DNA of 64,000 nt from Kosakonia oryzae. GTDB lineage: Bacteria > Pseudomonadota > Gammaproteobacteria > Enterobacterales > Enterobacteriaceae. The DNA lies in contig NZ_CP014007.2 in the NCBI RefSeq assembly GCF_001658025.2, forward strand, positions 5,146,001 through 5,210,000, given 5' to 3'. The first letter of the stretch is position 1. Every line of letters starts with the position of its first letter. A model generated the notes under the pieces. The model saw nothing but the letters and a program-made list of their open reading frames with translations. It searched no databases and was not told where the DNA came from. Of the stretch, positions 47,244 to 57,215 are shown piece after piece. Made by a program: the position numbers and the translations under genes.

Positions 47244-49070
47244 CTACTCTTCGTCGCCGTCGACATGTGCGCGGATAAGCGCCATAAATTCCTGGCCGAA
47301 ACGCTCAAGTTTGCGCGTTCCCACGCCGTTTACGCTGAGCATTTCCCCTGGCGAAAGCGGCATCTGCTCGGCCATTTCGATCAGCGTTGCATCGTTAAAC
47401 ACCACATAAGGCGGGATATTCTCTTCGTCGGCAATCGCTTTTCGCAATTTACGCAGCTTGGCGAACAGCTTGCGATCGTAATTGCCAACGGCGGCTTTCT
47501 GCATCACTTTTGGCTTCAGCGCCACCATTCGCGGCACTGCCAGCATCAGCGGCACTTCACCGCGCAGCAACGGACGCGCCGCTTCCGTTAGCTGAAGCGC
47601 AGAATGCTGAGCAATATTCTGAGTGGCGAATCCCATATGGATAAGCTGGCGGATCACGCTCACCCAGTGTTCATGGCTCTGCTCGCGGCCAATGCCGTAC
47701 ACCGGTAATTTGTCGTGACCGAATTCGCGGATGCGCTGATTGTTCGCACCGCGCAGCACTTCCACTACATACCCCATACCGAAACGCTGATTGACGCGAT
47801 AGATGGCCGACAACGCTTTTTGCGCGTCCTGCAAACCATCGTACTGGCGCGGCGGATCGAGGCAAATGTCGCAGTTGCCGCAGGGCTCCTGCCGCCCTTC
47901 GCCGAAATAGTTGAGCAGCACCAGACGACGGCAGGTTTGCGCTTCAGCAAATGCGCCCATCGCATTGAGCTTGTGCCGCTCAATATCCTGCAATGGCCCG
48001 GCTGGTTTCTCTTCCAGACAACGGCGCAGCCACGCCATATCCGCCGGATCGTAAAACAGCATCGCTTCCGCAGGCAGACCGTCACGCCCGGCGCGGCCCG
48101 TCTCCTGATAATAGGATTCGATATTACGCGGGATGTCGAAATGCACCACGAAACGTACGTTGGGCTTGTTAATGCCCATGCCGAACGCCACGGTTGCCAC
48201 CACGATTTGTAAGTCGTCGCGCTGGAACTGCTCCTGCACTCGCGCGCGCAGCTCGTTATCCAGCCCGGCATGATAAGCCGCCGCGCTGAACCCACGGCTT
48301 TGCAGACGCGCGGCGGTGTCTTCCACTTTGGCGCGGCTGTTGCAATAAATAATGCCGGATTTACCGCGCTGCTCCTGTACGTAACGCAGCAACTGATCGA
48401 GCGGTTTAAATTTTTCCATCAGCATATAGCGGATGTTCGGACGGTCGAAGCTGCTGACCTGGATCAGCGGATCGTTTAAGCCCAGCAGGCGTTCGATATC
48501 GCGGCGCGTGGTGTCATCGGCCGTCGCGGTCAGCGCCATAAAAGGCACGGACGGCAGCATCTGGCGCAGGTGGCCAAGTGCGGCGTATTCCGGGCGGAAA
48601 TCGTGACCCCACTGGGAAATACAGTGCGCTTCGTCAACGGCCAGCAGCACCGGGTTCCACTGGCGCAACTGGTCAAGGAAGTTGTCGAGCATCAGGCGCT
48701 CGGGCGCGATATAAAGCAGACGGATCTGCCCGTTGCGACAGCCGTTAATCACGTCAAACTGCTGCTCACGGCTTTGGGTAGAGTTCAGGCACGCCGCCGC
48801 AACGCCGTTGGCAAGTAGCTGATCGACCTGATCTTTCATCAGTGAGATCAACGGCGAAACCACCACCGTCAACCCCTCCAGCACCAGCGCCGGAATTTGA
48901 TAGCACAGGGATTTCCCGCCACCAGTCGGCATCACTACCAGACAGTCGCGGCCGCTCAGCACGGTGTCGATAATATCCTGCTGGCCCGGGCGGAATTGCT
49001 GGTAGCCGAAGGTCTCCTGCAAGACCTGTTTAGCCAGCGATTCCTGATTCAATACTTCCGCCTGCGCCAC
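47244..49070 (-). CDS. recQ: ATP-dependent DNA helicase RecQ
   Basis: RecQ is a 3'-5' superfamily 2 helicase acting in the RecFOR pathway and in suppression of illegitimate recombination. The 608-residue protein has Walker [13 protein letters not shown] near 48, the DEAH box with aromatic loop [15 protein letters not shown], motif [12 protein letters not shown] near 325, the zinc site with four cysteines (CRR...CGNCDIC), a winged-helix domain and a C-terminal HRDC domain ([15 protein letters not shown]). Confidence 0.98.
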   Translation of the reverse strand: MAQAEVLNQESLAKQVLQETFGYQQFRPGQQDIIDTVLSGRDCLVVMPTGGGKSLCYQIPALVLEGLTVVVSPLISLMKDQVDQLLANGVAAACLNSTQSREQQFDVINGCRNGQIRLLYIAPERLMLDNFLDQLRQWNPVLLAVDEAHCISQWGHDFRPEYAALGHLRQMLPSVPFMALTATADDTTRRDIERLLGLNDPLIQVSSFDRPNIRYMLMEKFKPLDQLLRYVQEQRGKSGIIYCNSRAKVEDTAARLQSRGFSAAAYHAGLDNELRARVQEQFQRDDLQIVVATVAFGMGINKPNVRFVVHFDIPRNIESYYQETGRAGRDGLPAEAMLFYDPADMAWLRRCLEEKPAGPLQDIERHKLNAMGAFAEAQTCRRLVLLNYFGEGRQEPCGNCDICLDPPRQYDGLQDAQKALSAIYRVNQRFGMGYVVEVLRGANNQRIREFGHDKLPVYGIGREQSHEHWVSVIRQLIHMGFATQNIAQHSALQLTEAARPLLRGEVPLMLAVPRMVALKPKVMQKAAVGNYDRKLFAKLRKLRKAIADEENIPPYVVFNDATLIEMAEQMPLSPGEMLSVNGVGTRKLERFGQEFMALIRAHVDGDEE

Positions 49071-49093
49071 AATGACCCCATTCGCCTGAAATA

Positions 49094-49117
49094 AAAACAG
49101 GCGCTATTTTCAGCGCC
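49094..49117 (-). terminator. Terminator after pldA
   Basis: On the minus strand GGCGCT, loop GAAAAT, AGCGCC, then TGTTTTTATTT, 21 bp past the pldA stop and before recQ. Confidence 0.8.
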
Positions 49118-49137
49118 CGCGCCAGAAACTGCAATGC

Positions 49138-50007
49138 TTAAAACAGATCGTTAAGCATCACACCTACACCAATACGGGTTTGATTGAAATTATAGTCAAT
49201 CAATGATTCGCCGTAGCCGCTGTAAACCTGGGTGTAGAACCGGACGTGTCGGGTTATCGGATAGCTGATGCCGATTTCCGCACCGCCGTAGCCGGTATTC
49301 CAGTTGTACTGCCCTTTGGCGCTGAGGATTGCCTCACCCAGTTGATAACCAATCTTCAACTGGTAATAGCCCATGTATTTAGTGATGTCCGGGTTATCGT
49401 CGGTGGAACCCACCACATACCAGGGCTTCACTTCAACCAGCCAGTTGCCGTTTTGCGCCATCAGCCGGGTATAAATGCGGTTCCAGCTACGCGATGTCGG
49501 GTCTGAACGGCCGTTTGAATCGTGGTTATAACCCATCTCCACATCGCGCAACGTCCAGCCAGCAAACTCATAATCGGTGGCGAAACCGAGGAAAAGTTGC
49601 GGTTCGTAGTTGGTTTCGCGGAACGGCGATGACTCGGCGCTATTGGAGAGCTGCCACCAGGACTTCTGCGTATAGGAAGCGCCAAAAACAGAATTGGGCC
49701 CCAGAATCCCGCGCCACAGCGGAAACGCCAGGCTGAGCTGAAACTTCACTTCGTCCTTACGCGCATTATCAGACCAGTTATAGGAGCGAATCGCTTCCTT
49801 GTTCAGATCGCTGGTGTCGGTATAGAGCACGTAGTTGGTTTCATAAGGATAAAGCGTGAAAGGATTATCGTGTTCCTGCAATAAATTAGCGATGATGCTG
49901 CCGCGCACGGCGGGGGCATCATGAACTTCCTTTACCGTAGCTTCTTGTGCGTATGCCATAAAAGGCAGTGCAAGCACTGCGAAAAACCAACCCAGAGAGG
50001 TCCGCAT
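49138..50007 (-). CDS. pldA: Outer membrane phospholipase A
   Basis: PldA is a 12-strand outer-membrane enzyme that dimerises when lipid asymmetry is lost and removes mislocated phospholipids. The 289-residue precursor has a signal peptide (1-20, ending AYA). The active site is in YNHDSNGRSDPTSRSWNR (His and Ser of the catalytic pair, with the downstream Asn). The beta strands end in FNQTRIGVGVMLNDLF with a C-terminal aromatic residue. Confidence 0.97.
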   Translation of the reverse strand: MRTSLGWFFAVLALPFMAYAQEATVKEVHDAPAVRGSIIANLLQEHDNPFTLYPYETNYVLYTDTSDLNKEAIRSYNWSDNARKDEVKFQLSLAFPLWRGILGPNSVFGASYTQKSWWQLSNSAESSPFRETNYEPQLFLGFATDYEFAGWTLRDVEMGYNHDSNGRSDPTSRSWNRIYTRLMAQNGNWLVEVKPWYVVGSTDDNPDITKYMGYYQLKIGYQLGEAILSAKGQYNWNTGYGGAEIGISYPITRHVRFYTQVYSGYGESLIDYNFNQTRIGVGVMLNDLF

Positions 50008-50167
50008 CGGTTTTATGCTCCCGAATCATATTGTTGAATTGAAGAAGTTCCCCGCAAGTATTCTACATATTTATTGAGTCACTGCTCAGGTATCGGCTCC
50101 TAAACTGGAAATCAACAAATAACAGGCATAAAATCAACATTCCATTAACACATCGGATCAGATTGCT

Positions 50168-50635
50168 ATGTCAGCCGTTCTCACAGCCGATCAAACCCTT
50201 AAGCTGGTGGGCGAGATTTTTGTCTATCACATGCCGTTTAACCGTGCATTAGGTCTTGAGCTGGAACGTTATGAAAAAGAGTATGCGGAGTTGAAATTTA
50301 CTAATCAGCCAATGATGGTGGGCAACTGGGCGCAAAGCATTTTACATGGCGGCGTAATCGCCTCGGCGCTGGATGTCGCCGCAGGCCTGGTCTGCGTGGG
50401 CAGCACGTTAACCCGCCATGACACTATCAGCGAAGAGGAGCTGCGCCAGCGTTTGTCGCGCATGGGCACCATTGATTTACGCGTCGATTATCTGCGGCCA
50501 GGGCGCGGTACGCGCTTTACCGCCAGCAGCAGTTTGTTGCGCGCGGGCAATAAAGTCGCTGTCGCCCGCGTAGAGCTGCATAACGAGGATCAACTGCATA
50601 TTGCCAGCGCGACGGCCACCTATATGGTGGGGTGA
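50168..50635 (+). CDS. yigI: Hotdog-fold acyl-CoA thioesterase YigI
   Basis: A 155-residue PaaI/YigI-type thioesterase. The hotdog helix is visible as [17 protein letters not shown] near residue 58, followed by [19 protein letters not shown]. In E. coli YigI is reported to act on medium- and long-chain acyl-CoA. It is divergent from pldA and just upstream of rarD. Confidence 0.93.
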   Translation: MSAVLTADQTLKLVGEIFVYHMPFNRALGLELERYEKEYAELKFTNQPMMVGNWAQSILHGGVIASALDVAAGLVCVGSTLTRHDTISEEELRQRLSRMGTIDLRVDYLRPGRGTRFTASSSLLRAGNKVAVARVELHNEDQLHIASATATYMVG

Positions 50636-50690
50636 GGCGGTTGTGAAAATCGGGTAACATAAGGTTACTTTTCAGCAAAGAGTTTTCCCG

Positions 50691-51587
50691 ATGGATGCAA
50701 AACAGACGCGGCTGGGCGTGTTACTCGCCCTGGCCGCTTATTTCATTTGGGGGGTTGCCCCGGCCTATTTCAAAGTGATTTGGTACGTACCGGCTGACGA
50801 AATTCTCACTCACCGCGTCATCTGGTCCTTCTTCTTTATGCTGGCGTTGATCAGCATCAGCCGTCAGTGGGGCAATGTAAAAGCGCTGCTGCAAACACCG
50901 AAAAAGATCCTGCTGCTGGCCCTCTCCGCCGTACTGGTTGGCGGCAACTGGCTGCTATTTATCTGGGCGGTGAACCACAACCATATGCTGGAAGCCAGCC
51001 TGGGCTACTTTATTAACCCACTGGTGAATATTCTGCTGGGGATGCTGTTTTTGGGTGAGCGTTTCCGTCGTATGCAGTGGCTGGCGGTACTGCTGGCTGC
51101 CGTTGGCGTGCTGGTACAACTGTGGACCTTTGGCTCGCTGCCGATCATTGCGCTCGGTCTGGCATTTAGTTTTGCTTTTTACGGCCTGCTGCGCAAAAAA
51201 ATTGCTGTCGATGCGCAAACCGGCATGCTGGTAGAAACGCTGTGGTTACTGCCGGTTGCAGCAGTGTGGCTATTTGGCATCACGGATAGCCCGACCAGCC
51301 ATATGGGGCAAAATAGCCTGTCATTGAACTTGTTGTTGATGGCCGCCGGTGTGGTTACGACGATTCCACTGCTGTGCTTTACCGGCGCGGCAATGCGTTT
51401 GCGTTTATCAACGCTGGGTTTTTTCCAGTATATCGGTCCGACGCTGATGTTCCTGCTGGCCGTTGTTTTCTATGGCGAGCATCCTGGGCCGGATAAGATG
51501 GTGACCTTTGGTTTTATCTGGCTGGCGCTGGCGATTTTTGTCATGGATGCGGTATACACACAGCGTGGTTTACGCAAAAACGCGTGA
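50691..51587 (+). CDS. rarD: EamA-family permease RarD
   Basis: An inner-membrane protein of 298 residues with about ten helices, starting GVLLALAAYFIWGVAPAYFK, and two EamA repeats. Related to chloramphenicol-sensitive RarD; its natural substrate is unknown. It is co-oriented with yigI with a 55-bp gap. A GCCGCTTC/GAAGCGGC hairpin follows about 15 bases after the stop. Confidence 0.95.
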   Translation: MDAKQTRLGVLLALAAYFIWGVAPAYFKVIWYVPADEILTHRVIWSFFFMLALISISRQWGNVKALLQTPKKILLLALSAVLVGGNWLLFIWAVNHNHMLEASLGYFINPLVNILLGMLFLGERFRRMQWLAVLLAAVGVLVQLWTFGSLPIIALGLAFSFAFYGLLRKKIAVDAQTGMLVETLWLLPVAAVWLFGITDSPTSHMGQNSLSLNLLLMAAGVVTTIPLLCFTGAAMRLRLSTLGFFQYIGPTLMFLLAVVFYGEHPGPDKMVTFGFIWLALAIFVMDAVYTQRGLRKNA

Positions 51588-51873
51588 TGAAGAGTTTGTG
51601 CCGCCGCTTCTTTCCACATGCTGAAGCGGCGCGCACAAAATAATGAACAGGAGAGCGGTTTTAGGCTTATTGAGCATAACGCGCGATTGTTAAAGCAGTC
51701 TCCCGACACTCAACGAAATAAAAACTCGCTCCCTATTCTTTCTTCTGGTCAGTCAATGTAGAGCCATCAGGTTTCAGGAAATAATGTCCCCGCCGCCCAT
51801 AAAATATATTCATGATCGCGTATTCATTACTTAACTGATTCTACTTTCAGTAGCGAAAACATCTGCACGGATA
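51588..51873. other. Gap between rarD and the Cdh-like gene
   Basis: About 286 bases. It holds one stem, GCCGCTTC to GAAGCGGC (about 51604-51630), near the rarD stop; I see no gene in the rest. Confidence 0.5.
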
Positions 51874-52596
51874 TTAGCTGCCGGCAATTGCACAGGTATG
51901 ATCCTGTAAGGTTTCTGCGGCAATAGCGGTCGTATCATTACCTGAAGTTTCCAGCAACAGGAAATCGGAACTATCAAGATTAATAAGCGCAATGGTGGTG
52001 TATTTCATCTGTTTGCCATCAGCAACAACTTTGTCATTAATTTCTTTAAACAGATTCTTTTGTTTTAATTCATCGAGCGTCACTTTCCTGTAATTATAAG
52101 TGTTACCCTGCAACTGCAACGGGAATTGAGTCCAGGTGGTGCTGTAATTTGTGACACTATCCAGCGCAGTGCGAACTGCCGGGGCAAGGCAGGAGATATG
52201 TAAGTGCAGTTGGTCTTGCGAGCGTGAGTTTAAGGCATTAATAGCGATTGCAATATTCTTCTCTTTGACTTTTCTGCCGGTTTTTTCCGACACCAGATCA
52301 CGTCCCCACCATGCCATATATAAATAGGGCGGCAGATTATCTGCCAGCAATTGCGGATCCTCAACGCCGGTAATTTTCGCCAGCGGCAGTAGCAGATACT
52401 GATAATTATCATTATCGACTTTATAATAGACATAACCGTTATTTTCATCTACCAGAGCACAGGGGGAATATAAACTGTTCGTTGTATAATTGACTTCGCA
52501 TTGATTATGAACTTTATCCCATAATATATTTCGATCGGCATGTGCCGTTGATACAAAAAAACCGAACAAAAATAAAACAGCGGTAAAAACTTTCAT
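51874..52596 (-). CDS. CDP-diacylglycerol pyrophosphatase-like protein (Cdh paralogue)
   Basis: Cdh enzymes hydrolyse CDP-diacylglycerol to phosphatidate and CMP outside the cytosol. This 240-residue protein follows the family from end to end: NAGYVYYKVD-like NNGYVYYKVDNDNYQYLLLP, PPYLYMAWWGRDLV, IAIAINALNSRSQDQLHLHISC and the closing DHTCAI. It begins with a cleavable-looking signal peptide (1-20, ending AHA) rather than an uncleaved anchor, so it is probably periplasmic. The His triad reads QLHLHIS, so the first histidine is glutamine while the presumed nucleophile remains. GGAGAG precedes the ATG. E. coli has yigF/yigG at this site and cdh elsewhere. Confidence 0.85.
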   Translation of the reverse strand: MKVFTAVLFLFGFFVSTAHADRNILWDKVHNQCEVNYTTNSLYSPCALVDENNGYVYYKVDNDNYQYLLLPLAKITGVEDPQLLADNLPPYLYMAWWGRDLVSEKTGRKVKEKNIAIAINALNSRSQDQLHLHISCLAPAVRTALDSVTNYSTTWTQFPLQLQGNTYNYRKVTLDELKQKNLFKEINDKVVADGKQMKYTTIALINLDSSDFLLLETSGNDTTAIAAETLQDHTCAIAGS

Positions 52597-52859
52597 AACT
52601 ATCTCTCCCGGATAAGATGTGAATTAAAATTCATAATAATTTTAATTTCTGAAGAGAAAACCGCAAACGTGATAATTCCTGATTATTCTGCTGCGGCTAT
52701 CGGTTTGCCGCCAGTAAATATCGTGACTCATCCGGACAGGCAATGTTAACGACAGAAGATCGCCGACATCAGCAGGCATCAGGGGAGGAAAGTGAGTTAG
52801 CATCCGCTACGTGGCAACAGTGCGTCAGGCCGATGAGTTCCCCCATTCTCCTCACGCAA
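52597..52859. other. Gap between corA and the Cdh-like gene
   Basis: About 260 bases upstream of the Cdh-like gene. It must hold that gene's promoter, but I cannot place it with confidence. No coding sequence is visible. Confidence 0.4.
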
Positions 52860-52884
52860 TAAAAAGGGCGGCAGCGCCGCCCGT
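52857..52884 (-). terminator. corA terminator
   Basis: On the minus strand GGGCGGC, loop GCT, GCCGCCC is followed by TTTTTATT, starting five bases past the corA stop. Confidence 0.88.
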
Positions 52885-52888
52885 CTTC

Positions 52889-53839
52889 TTATAGCCAGTT
52901 GCGGCGCTTGAAGTAGAGATACGGCGCCAGCCCGGCGAGGATCATAAAGACAATCGCACCAGGGTAGCCGAAGCTCCAGTGCAGCTCGGGCATAAATTCA
53001 AAGTTCATTCCGTAGCTGGATGCCACCAGCGTCGGCGGCAGGAATACCACGGAAACGACCGAGAAGATCTTGATGATGCGGTTCTGCTCGATATTGATGA
53101 AACCCATCGCCGCCTGCATCAGAAAGTTCACCTTCTGGAACAGGGACTCATTGTGCGGCAGCAGAGATTCGATATCGCGCAGGATCTCGCGCGCCTGCTC
53201 CAGCTGACCGGCCGGTAAACGTGCCTTGCGCACCAGGAAGTTCAGCGCGCGCTGGGTATCCATCAGACACAGGCGTACCTTCCAGCCGATATCTTCCTGT
53301 TCCGCCAGCGTTGAAAGCGCGTCGTCATATTCGTCGCCCTGCTGGCCTTCCATAATGACGCGGCTCAGCTTTTCCAGGTCGCTGTAGATGTTTTCGATTT
53401 CATCCGCCAGCTGTTCGATTTTGGTTTCGAACAGATCCAATAGCAGTTCATAGGCGTTGCCATCAACCATCTCCTGGCTGCGGGCGCGCATACGATAGAG
53501 GCGAAACGCGGGTAATTCGCGCTCACGCAGCGTGAACAGACGACCTTCGCGAATGGTGAATGCCACCGTTGAGTTACCGGCGTGATCTTCAGCGTCTTCA
53601 AAAAAGAAGAAGGAGTGAATATGTAAGCCGTCTTCGTCCTCGAAAAAACGCGCGGAGGCTTCGATGTCTTCCAGTTCAGGTCGGGTGGCCAGGTTCTGGC
53701 CCAATTCCGTTTGCACACGGGTTCGTTCGTCTTCGTCCGGCTCGACTAAATCAACCCAAACCGAGCTGGCGAGGTGTTTGATTTCGTCAGCCTCAAGACG
53801 GGTTAAACGATTGTTTTCCAGTTGAAATGCGCTCAGCAT
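52889..53839 (-). CDS. corA: Magnesium/cobalt/nickel transporter CorA
   Basis: CorA is the main constitutive Mg2+ channel, a pentamer with a large cytosolic funnel. The ATG at 53839 ([10 protein letters not shown]) gives the usual 316 residues; an upstream frame adds 16 unconserved residues. Two C-terminal membrane helices flank the signature [11 protein letters not shown] near residue 277. A long leader with a short translated frame precedes it. Confidence 0.98.
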   Translation of the reverse strand: MLSAFQLENNRLTRLEADEIKHLASSVWVDLVEPDEDERTRVQTELGQNLATRPELEDIEASARFFEDEDGLHIHSFFFFEDAEDHAGNSTVAFTIREGRLFTLRERELPAFRLYRMRARSQEMVDGNAYELLLDLFETKIEQLADEIENIYSDLEKLSRVIMEGQQGDEYDDALSTLAEQEDIGWKVRLCLMDTQRALNFLVRKARLPAGQLEQAREILRDIESLLPHNESLFQKVNFLMQAAMGFINIEQNRIIKIFSVVSVVFLPPTLVASSYGMNFEFMPELHWSFGYPGAIVFMILAGLAPYLYFKRRNWL

Positions 53840-53991
53840 AGCCGGGACTCCCAATGCAAAAAATATCGGACAGTTCGGTGGGCACACAAGAAACGAATTG
53901 GGTTTCAGACCATTAAACAGCCTGACTCAGCGCGACGGGAAACATGCAGGTCGCTGACAACCTCTGAGGCTATCAGCATAAGAGAATAGCC

Positions 53992-54048
53992 TTAGGAGTT
54001 GTTCCTGTGGAACAGGAGATTGAGCCAGTATCTACTGGGTGTGTCCAA
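53992..54048 (-). CDS. corL: Short leader peptide upstream of corA (corL-like)
   Basis: An 18-codon frame starting with TTG at 54048, eight bases after AGAGGA, and reading (M)DTPSRYWLNLLFHRNNS. It lies early in the corA leader, shortly after the promoter at 54090-54118. In Salmonella the corA leader contains the short frame corL, whose translation controls Rho-dependent termination in response to Mg2+. This frame has the right place and a good ribosome site. Calling it corL rests on position, as I cannot compare sequences. Confidence 0.5.
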   Translation of the reverse strand: MDTPSRYWLNLLFHRNNS

Positions 54049-54089
54049 GGCGAATGTCCTCTTAGCGTGATCGTGCGCGCATGTTACGC

Positions 54090-54118
54090 CAGCACTCAGA
54101 AGGCGTCAACACGCAACG
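54090..54118 (-). promoter_or_regulatory. corA promoter
   Basis: The minus strand has TTGACG, a 17-bp spacer CCTTCTGAGTGCTGGCG and TAACAT, about 250 bp upstream of corA. This leaves a long untranslated leader apart from the short frame described above. Confidence 0.7.
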
Positions 54119-54196
54119 AAACGCCAAAGAGCAATATTTGCCCTTTAGCGTATAAGGCTAGCAGATTATTACAAAATAATGATATTTTTCTGAAAG

Positions 54197-56359
54197 TTAG
54201 ACGGTTTCCAGCTTCGCATAGGCGGCCACCAGCCATTTAATACCCTGCCCCTGGAAAGCCACCTGCAAACGGCTGTGTTCACCGCTGCCTTCCATGTTCA
54301 CGACTGTACCTTCACCAAACTTCGCATGGCGCACACGCTGGCCAAGTTTATAGCCGGTGTCGCTCTGCGCGGCTGGCGTTCCCATGCGCTGATGGCTGAC
54401 CGGGCGACTGATGCTGGCGCGCAAACGCACCTCTTCCACACACGCTTCCGGCAGCTCGCCGATAAAGCGTGAAGGACGGTGATACACCTCTTTTCCGTAC
54501 AGACGGCGCGTTTCGGCGTAGGTTAAGGTCAGCTTCTGCATCGCGCGCGTCACGCCGACATACGCCAGGCGGCGCTCCTCTTCCAGACGGCCACCCTCAT
54601 CCAGCGACATCTGGCTCGGGAACATGCCCTCTTCCATGCCAACGATAAAGACCTGCGGGAATTCCAGACCTTTTGCCGAGTGCAACGTCATAAGCTGCAC
54701 CGCGTCCTGCCAGGTGTCCGCCTGCCCTTCGCCCGCTTCCAGCGCGGCGTGGGAGAGAAACGCCTGCAACGGCATCAAATCTTCATCTTCTTCGTTGTAG
54801 CTGAACTGGCGCGTGGCGGTGACCAGCTCCTCTAAGTTCTCAATACGCGTCTGGCCTTTCTCGCCCTTCTCCTGCTCGTACATCATGCGCAGACCGGAGT
54901 CGTTCACTACCCGGTCAGTTTGTACATGCAGCGGCATATCGGCCGTTTCCTGCGCCAGCGCGTCAATCAGTTCCAGGAAGCGTTGCAGGGCACTTGCTGC
55001 ACGGCCCGCCAGCGCTTTTTCCTGCAGCAATTCGCGCGTCGCCTGCCACAGCGTCAACTGACGATCGCGGGAGGTCTGGCGCACGACATCCAGCGTGCGA
55101 TCGCCAATGCCGCGCGTCGGCGTATTCACTACGCGCTCAAACGCGGCATCATCATTGCGGTTGGCGATCAAACGCAGATAGGAGAGCGCATCTTTGATCT
55201 CCTGGCGTTCGAAGAATCGCATACCGCCATAAATGCGGTACGGCATACTGGCCTGCAACAGCGCCTCTTCCAGCACGCGCGACTGGGCGTTGCTGCGATA
55301 GAGGATGGCGCACTGCGTCAGTTGCCCGCCGTTGTCCTGCCAGGCTTTGATTCGGTTAACGACAAAGCGTGCTTCGTCCAGCTCGTTGAACGCGCAATAG
55401 AGTGAAATCGGCTCGCCATCGACGCCGTCGGTCCACAGATTTTTCCCCAGCCGCCCGTTGTTGTTTTCAATCAGGGCGTTAGCGGCACTAAGGATATTAC
55501 TGGTGGAGCGGTAGTTCTGCTCCAGGCGAATGGTCTGCGCACCGGGGAAATCTTTCAGGAAGCGCTGGATGTTTTCCACCTGCGCGCCGCGCCAGCCGTA
55601 AATAGACTGATCATCGTCGCCAACGATCATTACCTTACCAGTGTCGCCCGCCAGCAGGCGGATCCATGCGTACTGAATGTTGTTGGTATCCTGGAATTCG
55701 TCCACCAGGATATTGGTAAAGCGTTCACGATAGTGCTGCAAAATATGCGGCTTGTTCAGCCACAGCTCATGGGCGCGCAGCAGCAGCTCGGCAAAATCCA
55801 CCAACCCGGCGCGATCGCAGGCTTCCTGATAGGCCTGATAAACTTTCTGCCAGGTTTGCTCGACCGGGTTACCGAAACTCTGGATATGATGCGGACGAAT
55901 GCCCTCATCTTTCTGGCCGTTGATGTACCACATTGCCTGACGCGGCGGCCACTGCTTCTCATCCAGATTCATCGCTTTGATCAGGCGTTTCAGCAGCCGG
56001 AGCTGATCTTCACTGTCGAGGATCTGGAAATCCTGCGGCAGATTGGCATCCATGTGGTGCGCGCGCAGCAAGCGGTGCGCCAGGCCGTGGAACGTGCCCA
56101 CCCACATTCCGCCCTGCGAAGTGCCCATCAACTGACCGATACGGTGGCGCATTTCCGCCGCCGCTTTATTGGTAAAAGTGACCGCCATAATCGAGTACGG
56201 CGAGCAATTCTCTACGGTCATCAGCCAGGCGATACGGTGTACCAGCACGCGCGTCTTACCGCTCCCCGCCCCGGCCAGCACCAGCATATTGCTGCGCTCT
56301 GCGGCTACGGCGTCGCGCTGTTTGTCATTGAGGCTGTCGAGCAGATAAGAAACGTCCAT
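54197..56359 (-). CDS. uvrD: DNA helicase II UvrD
   Basis: UvrD is a 3'-5' superfamily 1 helicase of nucleotide excision and mismatch repair that also backtracks RNA polymerase. The 720-residue protein has Walker A LAGAGSGKTRVL near 30, the Q motif LNDKQRDAV, Walker B ILVDEFQDTN near 220, GDDDQSIYGWRGA, LEQNYRS, MTLHSAKGLEF near 565 and VGVTRAMQKL. The C-terminal Tudor-like polymerase-binding part is intact. Confidence 0.98.
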   Translation of the reverse strand: MDVSYLLDSLNDKQRDAVAAERSNMLVLAGAGSGKTRVLVHRIAWLMTVENCSPYSIMAVTFTNKAAAEMRHRIGQLMGTSQGGMWVGTFHGLAHRLLRAHHMDANLPQDFQILDSEDQLRLLKRLIKAMNLDEKQWPPRQAMWYINGQKDEGIRPHHIQSFGNPVEQTWQKVYQAYQEACDRAGLVDFAELLLRAHELWLNKPHILQHYRERFTNILVDEFQDTNNIQYAWIRLLAGDTGKVMIVGDDDQSIYGWRGAQVENIQRFLKDFPGAQTIRLEQNYRSTSNILSAANALIENNNGRLGKNLWTDGVDGEPISLYCAFNELDEARFVVNRIKAWQDNGGQLTQCAILYRSNAQSRVLEEALLQASMPYRIYGGMRFFERQEIKDALSYLRLIANRNDDAAFERVVNTPTRGIGDRTLDVVRQTSRDRQLTLWQATRELLQEKALAGRAASALQRFLELIDALAQETADMPLHVQTDRVVNDSGLRMMYEQEKGEKGQTRIENLEELVTATRQFSYNEEDEDLMPLQAFLSHAALEAGEGQADTWQDAVQLMTLHSAKGLEFPQVFIVGMEEGMFPSQMSLDEGGRLEEERRLAYVGVTRAMQKLTLTYAETRRLYGKEVYHRPSRFIGELPEACVEEVRLRASISRPVSHQRMGTPAAQSDTGYKLGQRVRHAKFGEGTVVNMEGSGEHSRLQVAFQGQGIKWLVAAYAKLETV

Positions 56360-56391
56360 AGGTACCGTCGTGTAGTCGTCAGGAATTGAAC

Positions 56392-56462
56392 GAAGCGCCC
56401 GATGGCGCTTCGCTTACCGGGTCTACGTTACCGTAGGACGGATAAGCGTAGCGCCATCCGCC
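56392..56462. repeat. BIME between yigB and uvrD
   Basis: Two REP-type stems: GCGCCCGATGGCGCTTCGCT with CCGGGTCTAC, and GGACGGATAAGCGTAGCGCC with ATCCGCC. Confidence 0.85.
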
Positions 56463-56498
56463 AAAAAACCCTGGTATTTTATACAGAACTATTGGTGA

Positions 56499-57215
56499 TT
56501 ATATCAGCGTCGTGAGGGATGCCAACCGCGAAATTTCCATATGCGGTAACAAACGGCTGTCGGTCGCCTGTAGCAGATCGGCGCCTTCGGGCTTGATCCA
56601 GCATGCCTGCATGCCACAACGGATCGCGCCCGCAACATCCGTGGTTAAATCGTCGCCAACATGCAGAATATCCTCAACTGCCACACCAAGGCGATCTGCG
56701 GCCAGATGGTACATATCGCTAAACGGTTTTGAACGTCCGTCCGGCCCGGCGCGCAGCACGAATTCAAAGTAATCGCTCAGCCCGAACAGTTCCGGCTGCG
56801 CGTTACCATTGGTGATCGCCACCAGCGGCCACTTCGTTGCCAGCCTCTTCAGCGTGTCGTGGGTTTCCTGTGGCACATCAATGCGGCTGCGCCATTTGGC
56901 AAAGTTAACCATCGAGGCCTGTGCGCCTACGGCGGCTTCCTCGGGTGTCAGGCCGGCATTCAGCATCGCCTGTTCAACGGCACGTCGCCGCCATTCGGTA
57001 ACGTCGTGATAAATCTCCGGCTCGGTTTCCCGCAGCGACTGGCGCAAACGCTTGAATTCATCATTTTCCAGGGCGTTCAGCGCCGGATGATAGCGCTGCA
57101 CAAACGCCAGCGCTTCCTGTTCGGTACGCTGGATCACCAGCCGGTTGTCGTAAAGAGTATCGTCCAGGTCAAAAGTGATCGCGGAGATCTGACCCAATGG
57201 GCGGTAAAAACGCAT
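56499..57215 (-). CDS. yigB: HAD-family phosphatase YigB
   Basis: A cytosolic phosphatase that in E. coli acts on 5-amino-6-(5-phosphoribitylamino)uracil and FMN in flavin metabolism. The 238 residues carry HAD motif [12 protein letters not shown] near 15, motif II AITNGN, and [14 protein letters not shown] near 185. Its start overlaps the xerC stop by one base. Confidence 0.95.
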   Translation of the reverse strand: MRFYRPLGQISAITFDLDDTLYDNRLVIQRTEQEALAFVQRYHPALNALENDEFKRLRQSLRETEPEIYHDVTEWRRRAVEQAMLNAGLTPEEAAVGAQASMVNFAKWRSRIDVPQETHDTLKRLATKWPLVAITNGNAQPELFGLSDYFEFVLRAGPDGRSKPFSDMYHLAADRLGVAVEDILHVGDDLTTDVAGAIRCGMQACWIKPEGADLLQATDSRLLPHMEISRLASLTTLI

